Assembly: GCF_002556635.1 (NCBI RefSeq)
Contig: NZ_MWMO01000008.1
Location: forward strand, 62,001-126,000
Direction: 5' to 3'
Length of the DNA: 64,000 nt
DNA from: Novosphingobium sp. PC22D
GTDB taxonomy: Bacteria; Pseudomonadota; Alphaproteobacteria; Sphingomonadales; Sphingomonadaceae
In this document: positions 11,894-20,407 of the stretch, one piece after another
How the letters are laid out: each line of letters starts with the position of its first letter
Position numbering within the stretch: the stretch's first letter is position 1
The notes under the pieces: generated by a model
Database searches by the model: none
What the model was told of the DNA's origin: nothing
What the model saw: the letters and a program-made list of their open reading frames with translations, nothing else
Translations under genes and position numbers: made by a program

Positions 11894-14440
11894 ATGGTCG
11901 AAATGCCGCCAGCCCGTTCGCGCAGCGGCCCCCCGGGCGGGGTCAAGGCCGTGCTTGGTCCGACCAATACCGGCAAGACCCATCTCGCTATCGAAAGGCT
12001 ATGCGCCCATTCGAGCGGAGCCATCGGCTTTCCGCTGCGCCTGCTGGCGCGCGAGGTCTACGATCGGGTCTGCGCGATCAAGGGGCCGGGCAGCGTCGCG
12101 CTGATCACCGGCGAAGAGCGGATCGAGCCCAAGGACGCGCGCTGGCTGCTGTGCACCGCCGAAGCCATGCCGGTCGTGCAGGACAATCTCGCCTTCGTCG
12201 CGATCGACGAGGCGCAGCTTTCCGCCGACCGCGAACGCGGCCACATCTTCACCGACCGCCTGCTGAACGCACGCGGGCGCGAGGAAACGATGATCCTGGG
12301 CTCGGCGACGCTCGAACCGATGGTGCGCTCGCTCATCCCCGAGGCCGAAATCGTCAGCCGCCCGCGCTTTTCCACCCTGAGCCATGCCGGCGCGAAGAAG
12401 CTGAGCCGGATCCCGCCGCGCAGCGCGATCGTCGCCTTCTCGGCCGAGCAGGTCTACACGATCGCCGAGATGCTGCGGCGCTTTCGCGGCGGGGCCGCGG
12501 TTGTCATGGGTGCGCTCAGCCCGCAGACGCGCAACGCGCAGGTCGAACTCTATCAGTCGGGCGAAGTCGACTATCTCGTCGCCACCGACGCGATCGGCAT
12601 GGGGCTCAACCTCGATGTCGAGCATGTCGCCTTCGCGGGTCTTTCCAAGTTCGACGGAGTGCGCCAGCGGCGGCTGACCACCGCGGAAATGGCACAGATC
12701 GCCGGACGCGCCGGGCGGCACCAGAAGGACGGCACTTTCGGCACGCTTACCGGCAGCGGCCACGATTCCGAATTTGCCGACGAGGAAGTCTACGCGATCG
12801 AGGAGCATCGCTTCCCGCCGCTGACCAGGCTGTTCTGGCGCGAGCCCGAACCGCGCTTCGACGATCTCGCGACACTCATCGCCGACCTCGAGACCCCGCC
12901 CGAAGAGCCGCAACTCACGCTCGCACCCGAGGCGATCGACCTTGCCGTGCTCAAGCGTCTCGCCGAGGACGCCGCGATTGCCGGCGATGTGCGGGGCCCC
13001 GGCCTCGTCCGCCGGTTCTGGGAAGCCTGCTCGCTGCCCGATTTCCGTCAGCAGGGCCCCGATACGCACGCGCGCTTCGTCGCCCGGCTGTGGCAGGATC
13101 TGCGACACGGCGAACTCGGCGCCGACTACGTCGCCCAGGCGATCGCGCAGCTCGACAATCTTTCGGGCGACATCCACACGCTGCAAGGCCGGATCGCGGC
13201 GATCCGCTCGTGGGCCTATATCGCCCAGCGCCCCGACTGGGTCCTCGCGCGCGACGAGATGGCGGCGCGCGCCCGAGCGGTCGAGGCGCGGCTTTCCGAC
13301 GCGCTCCACGCCAAGCTGACCGAGCGCTTCATCAACCGCCGCACCGCGGTGCTGATGAAAAAGGTCGGCGCCGACGCGGCGCTGCTCTCGGTGCGGCTCG
13401 AGGACGAGGAAGTGCTCGTCGAAGGCGAGCACATCGGATCGCTGCGCGGCTTCGCCTTCCGCGTCGATCCCGGCGCGCGCCATTCCGACCGCAAGCTGCT
13501 GCTCGCGGCGGCCGAGCGTCACTTGCCCGCGCTGCTGGAGAAACGCGCCGCCGCGCTCGTCGACGAGATCGCGCGCGGCGAGGCCGTGCTGACGATCGAA
13601 GACGCGGAGATTCGCTGGGACGACCAGCCCGTCGCGCGGCTCGCCGCGGGGCGCACGCTGCTGAGCCCGCAACTCGTCGCCGAACGGTCGCTCGATGCGC
13701 TTTCGGCCGCTTCGCACGAACGCCTCATGGCGGCGCTCGGGGAATGGCTCGCGGCGCGCCTCACCCCGCTCGACCCGTTGCGCAAGCTCGATGCCGCCGC
13801 GCGCAGCGCCGAGGGCGGGCCCGAGCTGCGCGCGCTGCTGATCGCACTCGTCGAGGCGGGCGGCGCCTTGGCGCGCGAGCGGTCGGGACTCGAAAAGCTC
13901 GACAAGGAGCAGCGCAAGGCGCTCACCAGGCTCGGCGTGCGGGTGGGCGCGCTCGATCTCTTCATCCCGGCGATGCTGCGCCCGGCCCCGATCGCCGCCT
14001 GGCATTTGCTCTGCGAGGTCGCAGGGTGCCCGGTTCGCGAGGGCCCGCCCGACGAGACGATGCCCCCAGTCCTGCCGCTCACGCGCAATCAGCGCATTCC
14101 CGGCTACCGCAATATCGGCAAGCAGCTCGTACGGCTGGACATGGCCGAAAAGCTGCTGCGCGAGGCGCATGACTGCCGCACGAGGGCCAACCGCAAGCCG
14201 TTCGTGCTCGATCCCGCGCGCGCCGTCTCGACGGGCATGACCGACGCCAGCTACGCCCGGCTGCTGCGCCTCGGCGGCTTCCAGCCCAAGCCTTCGAAGC
14301 CGCTCCGCGAGGGAATGCACGGTCCGCCCGCTCCCGAGCTGTGGCGCTGGCGGCCGCCGCGCCGCCCCGCCGCGCAGGAGACTGCGCCAGTCGTCAGGCC
14401 CGACAACGCCTTCGCGGTGCTCGCGGATCTGGTCCGGTGA
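11894..14440 (+). CDS. SUV3-like superfamily 2 helicase
   Basis: The 848-residue protein resembles the alphaproteobacterial relatives of the mitochondrial RNA helicase SUV3. Motif I is GPTNTGKT (22-29), motif II DEAQ (105-108), motif III GSATLEP, and motif VI QIAGRAGR follows a conserved ATDAIGMGLNLDV stretch. The C-terminal 450 residues hold the SUV3 helical region and a lysine- and arginine-containing tail. In mitochondria SUV3 works with a degradosome; a bacterial partner is not evident here. The ATG at 11894 is preferred; an upstream TTG at 11855 would add 13 residues. The next gene begins within 24 bp of the stop, suggesting cotranscription. Confidence 0.9.
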   Translation: MVEMPPARSRSGPPGGVKAVLGPTNTGKTHLAIERLCAHSSGAIGFPLRLLAREVYDRVCAIKGPGSVALITGEERIEPKDARWLLCTAEAMPVVQDNLAFVAIDEAQLSADRERGHIFTDRLLNARGREETMILGSATLEPMVRSLIPEAEIVSRPRFSTLSHAGAKKLSRIPPRSAIVAFSAEQVYTIAEMLRRFRGGAAVVMGALSPQTRNAQVELYQSGEVDYLVATDAIGMGLNLDVEHVAFAGLSKFDGVRQRRLTTAEMAQIAGRAGRHQKDGTFGTLTGSGHDSEFADEEVYAIEEHRFPPLTRLFWREPEPRFDDLATLIADLETPPEEPQLTLAPEAIDLAVLKRLAEDAAIAGDVRGPGLVRRFWEACSLPDFRQQGPDTHARFVARLWQDLRHGELGADYVAQAIAQLDNLSGDIHTLQGRIAAIRSWAYIAQRPDWVLARDEMAARARAVEARLSDALHAKLTERFINRRTAVLMKKVGADAALLSVRLEDEEVLVEGEHIGSLRGFAFRVDPGARHSDRKLLLAAAERHLPALLEKRAAALVDEIARGEAVLTIEDAEIRWDDQPVARLAAGRTLLSPQLVAERSLDALSAASHERLMAALGEWLAARLTPLDPLRKLDAAARSAEGGPELRALLIALVEAGGALARERSGLEKLDKEQRKALTRLGVRVGALDLFIPAMLRPAPIAAWHLLCEVAGCPVREGPPDETMPPVLPLTRNQRIPGYRNIGKQLVRLDMAEKLLREAHDCRTRANRKPFVLDPARAVSTGMTDASYARLLRLGGFQPKPSKPLREGMHGPPAPELWRWRPPRRPAAQETAPVVRPDNAFAVLADLVR

Positions 14441-14463
14441 CTTGCGGCGAGGCGGCAGGCGCG

Positions 14464-14757
14464 ATGCGAATCGACAAGGTTCTGTGGTACCTGCGCCTCG
14501 CCAAGTCCCGCTCAACGGCGCAAGCGATGGCCGAGCAGGGCCACATCCGCCTCAATGGCCGCCGGGTCGAGCGCGCGCATGCGAAAGTGGCCGCCGGTGA
14601 CGTCATGACCCTGCCGAGCCCGGCGGGAGTCCGCGTGATCGAGCTGGTAGCGCTACCTCACCGGCGCGGTCCGGCGCCCGAAGCACGCGCCTGTTACACA
14701 GAGCTTGACGGCACACGCCCGAATCCCATAGCTGCGGCGTTCGACAATCAGGCCTGA
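14464..14757 (+). CDS. S4-domain RNA-binding protein (Hsp15/YrfH-like)
   Basis: The 97-residue protein is essentially one S4 RNA-binding domain: MRIDKVLWYLRLAKSRS starts the fold and HIRLNGRRVERAHAKV completes the RNA-binding surface. Hsp15, the best-known relative, binds free 50S subunits carrying nascent chains. It follows the SUV3-like helicase closely; an in-frame GTG at 14437 overlaps the helicase stop and is an alternative start. The pairing of an RNA helicase and an RNA-binding protein suggests a shared role in RNA or ribosome quality control, which is an inference. Confidence 0.88.
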   Translation: MRIDKVLWYLRLAKSRSTAQAMAEQGHIRLNGRRVERAHAKVAAGDVMTLPSPAGVRVIELVALPHRRGPAPEARACYTELDGTRPNPIAAAFDNQA

Positions 14758-14772
14758 AGGGAAGAAGCAGCA

Positions 14773-15111
14773 ATGACCTATGTCGTCACCGACGCATGTA
14801 TCCGCTGCAAGTACATGGATTGCGTCGAGGTTTGTCCGGTCGACTGCTTCTACGAGGGCGAGAACATGCTCGTCATCAATCCGAGCGAATGCATCGACTG
14901 CGGCGTCTGCGAGCCCGAGTGTCCCGCCGAAGCGATCCTGCCCGACACCGAAGGCGGGCTCGAACAGTGGCTCGAGCTGAACACGAAGTATTCCGCCGAA
15001 TGGCCCAACATCACGACCAAGAAGGACTCGCCGCCCGACGCCGACGACTTCAAGGGTGAAGACGGCAAGTTCGACAAGTACTTCTCGGCCGAGCCCGGCG
15101 AAGGCGATTGA
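14773..15111 (+). CDS. fdxA: 7Fe-type ferredoxin FdxA
   Basis: The 112-residue protein matches FdxA, a ferredoxin carrying one [3Fe-4S] and one [4Fe-4S] cluster. Cysteines lie at 9, 12, 17, 21 and 25 in the first motif and at 40, 43, 46 and 50 in the second ([11 protein letters not shown]). The C-terminal half is acidic and shows the usual long FdxA extension with EQWLELN. It transfers electrons at low potential; its partner is not evident here. The gene starts 15 bp after the S4 gene and precedes carD, an order conserved in Sphingomonadales. Confidence 0.95.
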   Translation: MTYVVTDACIRCKYMDCVEVCPVDCFYEGENMLVINPSECIDCGVCEPECPAEAILPDTEGGLEQWLELNTKYSAEWPNITTKKDSPPDADDFKGEDGKFDKYFSAEPGEGD

Positions 15112-15239
15112 GACGCCGCGCGCGCAGCAAACGCGACGCCGGACACCCCTGATCGTAACGGAAACGGCCCGCTGCGGCCGCGAGCACGCTTGCCTCTGGA
15201 AATATTGTTACGAAGGTGTTATATACGCCTTCCACTGCT

Positions 15240-15264
15240 CAGGTGTTCTACCTGTCTGGCAGAC
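15240..15264. promoter_or_regulatory. Two adjacent short palindromes upstream of carD
   Basis: CAGGT-GTTCT-ACCTG (15240-15254) abuts GTCTG-G-CAGAC (15254-15264) in the 283-bp gap between fdxA and carD. They may bind a regulator or form small RNA hairpins. I found no convincing promoter hexamers in this gap and see no other gene in it. Confidence 0.3.
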
Positions 15265-15394
15265 GTTTCATGAGAGGCAGGGTTCGGATCAATCGGTTGG
15301 AATAGCACTCTGACCGCTGGCTGCGGCGTCTTGATACGCCCCGGGTCGCACCCAGCCACGCTTTTGATCTCTCCTGCAGGTGAAAGGACGATAC

Positions 15395-15928
15395 ATGGCA
15401 GCCAAAGCCAACGCCTTCGATGTTGGAGACTACGTTGTTTACCCGAAGCACGGTGTCGGTCGGGTCATCGAGCTTCAAAGCCAGGAAATCGCTGGCATGC
15501 AGCTCGAACTCTATGTGCTGCGGTTCGAGAAGGAGCGCATGACGCTTCGGGTGCCCGTCAATAAGGTCGAATCGATCGGCATGCGCAAGCTGTCTTCGGA
15601 CAAGACGCTGCGCGAGGCGCTCGATACGCTCAAGGGCAAGCCCAAGGTGAAGCGCACGATGTGGTCGCGCCGCGCCCAGGAATACGAAGCCAAGATCAAC
15701 TCGGGCGATCTCGTCTCGATCGCCGAGGTCACGCGCGACCTGTTCCGCGCCGACGACCAGCCCGAACAGAGCTATTCGGAGCGTCAGATCTTCGAAGCCG
15801 CCTCGTCGCGCCTCGCCCGTGAACTCGCGGCGATGGAAAAGACCGACGAGCCGGCCGCGCTCAAGAAGATCCTCGCGATCCTCAACGAGCACGCACCCAA
15901 ATATTACGAAAGCGCCGAGACCGCCTGA
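15395..15928 (+). CDS. carD: CarD family transcriptional regulator
   Basis: CarD (CdnL) binds RNA polymerase beta and stabilises open complexes, notably at rRNA promoters. The 177-residue product has the N-terminal RNA-polymerase-interacting Tudor-like domain beginning FDVGDYVVYPKHGVG, and a C-terminal helical DNA-binding domain containing TMWSRRAQEYEAKI with the conserved tryptophan. A good Shine-Dalgarno GAAAGGA lies 6-8 bp before the ATG. A terminator with a UUCG tetraloop follows, so it is the last gene of its unit. Confidence 0.94.
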   Translation: MAAKANAFDVGDYVVYPKHGVGRVIELQSQEIAGMQLELYVLRFEKERMTLRVPVNKVESIGMRKLSSDKTLREALDTLKGKPKVKRTMWSRRAQEYEAKINSGDLVSIAEVTRDLFRADDQPEQSYSERQIFEAASSRLARELAAMEKTDEPAALKKILAILNEHAPKYYESAETA

Positions 15929-15954
15929 TCGACAGGCACTCCTGACGCGCGACG

Positions 15955-15986
15955 GGCCGCTTCCTTCGGGGAGCGGCCTTTCTCGT
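15955..15986 (+). terminator. Rho-independent terminator of carD
   Basis: A 10-bp stem (15955-15964 with 15969-15978, one U-G pair) closes a UUCG tetraloop and is followed by TTTCTCGTT, an intrinsic terminator 26 bp after the carD stop. Confidence 0.9.
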
Positions 15987-16049
15987 TCCGGCGGATCTCG
16001 TCCCTGCGGGCGATTGTCGCGCGGGTACAGCGGTGGCACAAGAACCGCC

Positions 16050-16382
16050 ATGCCGTCCCGCCCGATCCTGTCGCTCGCCCTGCTCTGCACCCTGCCCGCG
16101 CTCGGCGGCTGCCTTGCGAAAACCGCGCTCGACGTCGCGACCGCGCCGGTGCGCGTCGCCGGCAAGACGGTCGATCTCGCCACCACCAGCCAGTCGGAAG
16201 CCGACGAAAAGCGCGGCCGCGAGATCCGCCGGCGCGAGGAACGGCTCGGCGAATTGCAGCGCAGCTACGACAAGAACATGCGCCGTTGCGACGAGGGCTA
16301 TCGCAACGCCTGCTTCAAGGCGCGCAACGACTACGCCGAGATGCAGGACATCCTGCCCACCGTCCCGCGCGAACCGCGCTGA
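16050..16382 (+). CDS. Small lipoprotein of unknown function
   Basis: The 110-residue protein has a lipoprotein signal peptide: a basic start, hydrophobic LALLCTLPAL, and the lipobox LGGC with Cys at residue 21. The mature part contains a short alanine/threonine segment and then a charged coiled-coil-like helix (RGREIRRREERLGELQRSY) with two further cysteines. I do not recognise a named family. It probably sits in the periplasmic face of the inner or outer membrane. It converges with the Sua5 gene 7 bp away. Confidence 0.75.
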   Translation: MPSRPILSLALLCTLPALGGCLAKTALDVATAPVRVAGKTVDLATTSQSEADEKRGREIRRREERLGELQRSYDKNMRRCDEGYRNACFKARNDYAEMQDILPTVPREPR

Positions 16383-16389
16383 GAGCGCG

Positions 16390-17337
16390 TCAGGTCGCGG
16401 CGCGCCGCAGGCGATCGTTGATCGCCGCGCCGATTCCGTCGCCCGGAATCGCGGCGACGGCGATGCTGTCGCGGTCCGATGCGTCGCCCTCGTGGAGCGC
16501 GGCGTAGAGCCGCGCCGCCGCCTCGGCGAGATCGCCCGATGCCGACAGGTTTGTGTCGCCGCCGATATCGCCGAAGCCGATCAGGAATTCCCCGGGCTCG
16601 GCCCGCCGCGCATCGAGCCGCACAGGCTTGCCCGGCGCATAGTGGCTGGCGAGCTGCCCCGGCGCCTCGATCGCGCCGCTGCCACCGCGCGTCTCTTCCT
16701 CGCCCAGCACCCCGGCGATCTGCGCGCCGGTCACCGGGCCTGGCCTCAGGATCTGCCAGCCGCCTTCGGGGCGTAGCGCGACGATCGTCGATTCGATCCC
16801 CGCCGCGCATTCGCCCGCATCGAGGATCAGGTCGATTCGCCCGCCGAGCGATGCCACGACGTGCCGCGCGCTCGTCGGGCTGATCGCGCCGCTGGCATTG
16901 GCCGAAGGCGCCGCCAGCGCCAGTCCGGCGTCCATCAGAACCGCGCGCATCACCGGATGCGCCGGGCAACGCAAGGCGACGGTCGCGAGCCCGGCGGTGA
17001 CCGCCCCGGCAAGCCCCGCGTCGGGCCGCAGCGGCAGCACCAGCGTCAGGGCGCCCGGCCAGAAGCGTTCGGCGAGGCGCAAGGCCCGCTCGTCGAACAC
17101 CGCCAGCGCGCGCGCCGCAGCAAGGTCGGGAACGTGGACGATCAGCGGATTGAACGAAGGCCGTCCCTTGGCGCGATAGATCCCCGCGACCGCCGCATCG
17201 TCGTCGGCGCGCGCGGCGAGGCCGTAGACGGTCTCGGTCGGCACCGCGACGAGGCCGCCGGCGCGCAACCGCGCCGCCGCGACCGCGATCGCATCCGGAC
17301 CGGCATCGAGAACGGTGGGTCGGCTGGCGTCCGGCAT
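16390..17337 (-). CDS. L-threonylcarbamoyladenylate synthase (Sua5/YrdC/TsaC)
   Basis: The 315-residue protein makes threonylcarbamoyl-AMP from threonine, bicarbonate and ATP, the first step of the t6A37 tRNA modification. The N-terminal 200 residues are the YrdC domain, with GGLVAVPTETVYGLAA, KGRPSFNPLIVHV and the conserved SANASGAISPTSA. A C-terminal Sua5 domain of about 100 residues marks it as Sua5-type rather than the short TsaC. It is divergent from the DUF815 ATPase gene, with 46 bp between the start codons. Confidence 0.95.
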   Translation of the reverse strand: MPDASRPTVLDAGPDAIAVAAARLRAGGLVAVPTETVYGLAARADDDAAVAGIYRAKGRPSFNPLIVHVPDLAAARALAVFDERALRLAERFWPGALTLVLPLRPDAGLAGAVTAGLATVALRCPAHPVMRAVLMDAGLALAAPSANASGAISPTSARHVVASLGGRIDLILDAGECAAGIESTIVALRPEGGWQILRPGPVTGAQIAGVLGEEETRGGSGAIEAPGQLASHYAPGKPVRLDARRAEPGEFLIGFGDIGGDTNLSASGDLAEAAARLYAALHEGDASDRDSIAVAAIPGDGIGAAINDRLRRAAT

Positions 17338-17383
17338 GACCCGCCGCTATAGCCCGCCGCTGCAAATGCCAAGGAAAAGCGCG

Positions 17384-18232
17384 ATGGGTCCAGCAGCCGA
17401 CAGTTCAAGAGATCAGGGCGATCCGCTCGCCCGCATTGCCGACGCGCTGGAGCGCCTTGCTCCACCCCCGGCTCCGGCGGTCGACTGGCTGGCGAGCCCG
17501 GCCTACGTCTGGACCGATGGCGCCGCGCGGGGAGTTGCGCGGCTCGAGGCGCCCGATCTCGGGTTGCTGCGGGGGATCGACACGCAAAAGGCGCGCGTCG
17601 TGACCAACGTCACGCGTTTCGCGGCGGGCCATGCCGCGCACGACATGCTACTGTGGGGTTCGCGCGGCATGGGCAAGTCGGCGCTGCTGCGCGCGGCGAT
17701 CCGCACCGCGCAGGCCGAGCATCCCGAGGCCATCGCCCTCGTCCAGGTCGGACAGGAGGCGCTTTCGCAAGTGAGCGGCCTGTTCGTGCTGCTCGGCCGG
17801 ATCGACCGCCGCTTCCTCGTGTTCGTCGACGACCTCGGCTTCGAGGACAACGACGGCGCCGGGCCCCGCCTGCTGCGCTCGTGGCTCGAGGGCGGGGTCG
17901 AGGCGCGTCCCGCCAACGTGCGGCTCGCGGTAACCTCGAACCGCCGCGCCATCGTCGCGCGCAACATGTCCGAGCAGGACAACCCGATCAATCCGCGCGA
18001 TGCCGTCGATGACCGCCTCGCGCTGGCCGACCGATTCGGCCTCTCGATCGGCTTCCACAATTGCAGTCAGGACGATTATCTCGCCATCATAGAGGGTTAC
18101 GCCGCCGACTTTGGCCTCGTCTGGGAAGAGACCGACGCCCTCGAATGGTCCAAGCGGCGCGGCGCGCGCTCGGGCCGCGTCGCCTGGCAATATGTCGTCG
18201 AACTCGCCGGACGCGCGGGCAAGGCGCTTTGA
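17384..18232 (+). CDS. DUF815 family AAA ATPase
   Basis: The 282-residue protein is a single AAA-type ATPase of the DUF815 family. Walker A GSRGMGKS lies at 92-99, and the Walker B aspartates are 149-150 in VFVDDLGF. The C-terminal part has TSNRRAIVARNM, with the sensor asparagine, and QDNPINPRDAVDDRLALADRFGLSI, a run of conserved residues typical of the family. Its target is unknown. The ATG at 17384 has AAGGAAAA about 6 bp upstream; in-frame codons further upstream lie in the divergent Sua5 promoter region. Confidence 0.85.
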   Translation: MGPAADSSRDQGDPLARIADALERLAPPPAPAVDWLASPAYVWTDGAARGVARLEAPDLGLLRGIDTQKARVVTNVTRFAAGHAAHDMLLWGSRGMGKSALLRAAIRTAQAEHPEAIALVQVGQEALSQVSGLFVLLGRIDRRFLVFVDDLGFEDNDGAGPRLLRSWLEGGVEARPANVRLAVTSNRRAIVARNMSEQDNPINPRDAVDDRLALADRFGLSIGFHNCSQDDYLAIIEGYAADFGLVWEETDALEWSKRRGARSGRVAWQYVVELAGRAGKAL

Positions 18233-18245
18233 GACCGGGCGCTGG

Positions 18246-19724
18246 CTAGCGGTCGCGGTTGAGCACGCGGTCGGCGCCGCCGGAAAATCCGGCTTCGAGT
18301 TCGCGCTGCTGGGTTGGATCGCGGATTTCCTCGAGCGGCTCCATGTGCCCGGTCTCGACCGCCGCGGGACCTTCGGAAGGCGCGGCCCCCGGAGCCTCGA
18401 CCCGCCAGATCACGCCGGCCGTATCGTCGCTGACGAGCAGCGCGCCGGTCTTGTCCCAGGCGAGCCAGGTGGGCCGGCCGTGAGTCTTGCCCGGCTCGAT
18501 GAGGAAGCCGCCGAGCACCGTCCTGGCCTTGCCCGCGGGGTTGCCGTTGGCGTCGAAGGGCACGAAGACGACATCGTAGCCGACCGGCGGCTTGCGGTTC
18601 CACGAGCCGTGCCGTGCGATGAAGGCACCGTTGGCGAAGCCCTCGCCCATGCGGTTGCCCGCGCCCGCGAAGACCATGCCGAGCACCGCGGTATGCGCGC
18701 CCATCGCGTATTCGGGCTTGCGCGTATATTCGAGCATGTAGGTTTCCATCGGCCACTCGACCCGCTCGTCGAACTGGTCCTTCCAGTAAACCCAGGGCCA
18801 GCCGTACTGCGCCCCGACCGGCACGTTGGTGAGATAGTCGGGCACGAGGTCGGGCCCGAGCATGTCGCGCTCCTGCACCGCCGCCCACATCTCACCGGTC
18901 GAGGGATTCCAGCCCAGTCCGTTCGGATTGCGCATGCCCGCCGCATATTGGCGACGACGGCCGGTGTCGGTGTCGATCTCCCAGATCGCCGCCCGGCCCT
19001 GCTCGGCCTCCATGCCGTCATCGGCGATATTGGTGGCCGAGCCGACCGCGACGTAAAGCTGCTTGCCATCCTCGCTGAGCAGCAGGTTGCGCATCCAGTG
19101 ATCACCGCCCGCTGGAAGATCCATCAGCTTCTTCGGCGAACCGGTCAGCGTGGTCGGGCCGGGCTCGAACGCGAATTCGAGCACGGCGTTGTGGTTGGCG
19201 ATGTAGAGCTTGCCGTCGCCCCAGGCCATGCCCGAAGGCGAGTCCATGTCGGCCTTGCGGAAATCGAAACGCTGCTCGGCGCTGCCGTCGCCGTCGGCGT
19301 CGCGCAACAGCACGATGGTGTTGGCCGATCCGCCCGAGGCATCGACCTTGCTCATGAAGAGCTTCATGAAGAGGCCCTTGAAGCCCGAGACATCGCGCGG
19401 CGGCGAATTGGTCTCGGCCACGAGCACGTCGCCGTTGGGGAGAGTCAGCATCGTGCGCGGATGGGCAAGCCCTTGCGCGAAGCGCGTCACCCGCAATCCG
19501 GGCGCCGCCTTGGGCGTTTCCACCTCCTCCCAGCCAACCGTCTCGGCGAGGCTGAAGCTCGGCACGCGGCGCGGTTCGGGCTCGACGAGCACCGGATCGC
19601 TGCCGACGGTGGCGTCGATCGGCCGGTCCGACGGGTTTCCGCGGAAAATATAGAACGCGAAACCGCCGAGGATCACGACGAGAATGGCCAGGGCGATGAG
19701 GAGCTTGCGCAGGATCGGTCGCAT
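18246..19724 (-). CDS. L-sorbosone dehydrogenase-like beta-propeller protein, membrane anchored
   Basis: The 492-residue protein has an N-terminal transmembrane helix (about 6-27) and a periplasmic six-bladed propeller of the glucose/sorbosone dehydrogenase type, which in characterised members uses PQQ to oxidise sugars or related alcohols. Propeller signatures include RTMLTLPNGDVLVAETN, GMRNPNGLGWNP and the histidine-containing RHGSWNRKPPVGYDVVFVPF. Substrate and PQQ dependence are inferences. It converges with the DUF815 gene (13 bp) and diverges from the methionine sulfoxide reductase gene. Confidence 0.85.
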   Translation of the reverse strand: MRPILRKLLIALAILVVILGGFAFYIFRGNPSDRPIDATVGSDPVLVEPEPRRVPSFSLAETVGWEEVETPKAAPGLRVTRFAQGLAHPRTMLTLPNGDVLVAETNSPPRDVSGFKGLFMKLFMSKVDASGGSANTIVLLRDADGDGSAEQRFDFRKADMDSPSGMAWGDGKLYIANHNAVLEFAFEPGPTTLTGSPKKLMDLPAGGDHWMRNLLLSEDGKQLYVAVGSATNIADDGMEAEQGRAAIWEIDTDTGRRRQYAAGMRNPNGLGWNPSTGEMWAAVQERDMLGPDLVPDYLTNVPVGAQYGWPWVYWKDQFDERVEWPMETYMLEYTRKPEYAMGAHTAVLGMVFAGAGNRMGEGFANGAFIARHGSWNRKPPVGYDVVFVPFDANGNPAGKARTVLGGFLIEPGKTHGRPTWLAWDKTGALLVSDDTAGVIWRVEAPGAAPSEGPAAVETGHMEPLEEIRDPTQQRELEAGFSGGADRVLNRDR

Positions 19725-19785
19725 GGCTTCGAAATAGGCCGGGCGGCGCTTTGCGGCAAGCGCGCGGGTAGGCTAGTCGCAAACC

Positions 19786-20268
19786 ATGTACCAATTCGCG
19801 CCCGATCCCGACCAGCCCAAGCCCCAGCTTTACGAATCGCTCGCCCGCGCAGCGGCCGCGATCGTCGATGGCGAGCCCGATCCCGTCGCCAACATGGCGA
19901 ACATGGCCGCGCTCGTCTGGCAATTCGTGCCTCGCCTGAACTGGGCCGGCTTCTATCGCGCGATCGACGATGAACTCGTGCTCGGGCCCTTCATCGGCAA
20001 GCCCGCGTGCATCCGCATTCCGTTCGGCAGCGGCGTTTGCGGCACGGCGGCGGCGCTGGGCACGAGCCAGCGCGTCGCCGATGTCCACGCCTTTCCGGGA
20101 CACATCGCCTGCGATGCCGAGAGCCGCTCCGAGCTTGTCGTCCCTGTGGTCCGCGACGGCAAGGTGCTCGCGGTGATCGATCTCGACAGCCCCGAACCCG
20201 CACGGTTCGACGAGGAGGACGCGTACGGCATCGAGCGGCTCGCGCTGGTCGCGGCGACCGCGATCTGA
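19786..20268 (+). CDS. msrC: Free methionine-(R)-sulfoxide reductase (GAF domain)
   Basis: The 160-residue protein is a single GAF domain matching fRMsr (YebR/MsrC), which reduces free methionine-R-sulfoxide. The three family cysteines are present: Cys75 (GKPACIRIP), Cys85 (GSGVCGTAA) and Cys109 (GHIACDAES), and the segment RSELVVPVVRDGKVLAVIDLDS is conserved. It probably helps recover methionine after oxidative stress, using thioredoxin. It starts 61 bp from the divergent sorbosone-dehydrogenase-like gene. Confidence 0.93.
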   Translation: MYQFAPDPDQPKPQLYESLARAAAAIVDGEPDPVANMANMAALVWQFVPRLNWAGFYRAIDDELVLGPFIGKPACIRIPFGSGVCGTAAALGTSQRVADVHAFPGHIACDAESRSELVVPVVRDGKVLAVIDLDSPEPARFDEEDAYGIERLALVAATAI

Positions 20269-20407
20269 GCGCGAACCGCCTCGCGCGGCTGCTCCGAAAC
20301 GGGACAGGTACACCGCGCGAGCTTGGTTTCCGGCGAGTTGTAATGCTAAATTTCGCGTTAACGTCCGGCTCCGTTCCGGATGAACTTTCGCGAAAGGACT
20401 ATGCTCG

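Noticed and set aside
11999..14515. An 838-codon minus-strand frame opposite the SUV3-like helicase
   Set aside because: No recognisable motif; the plus-strand helicase explains the region.
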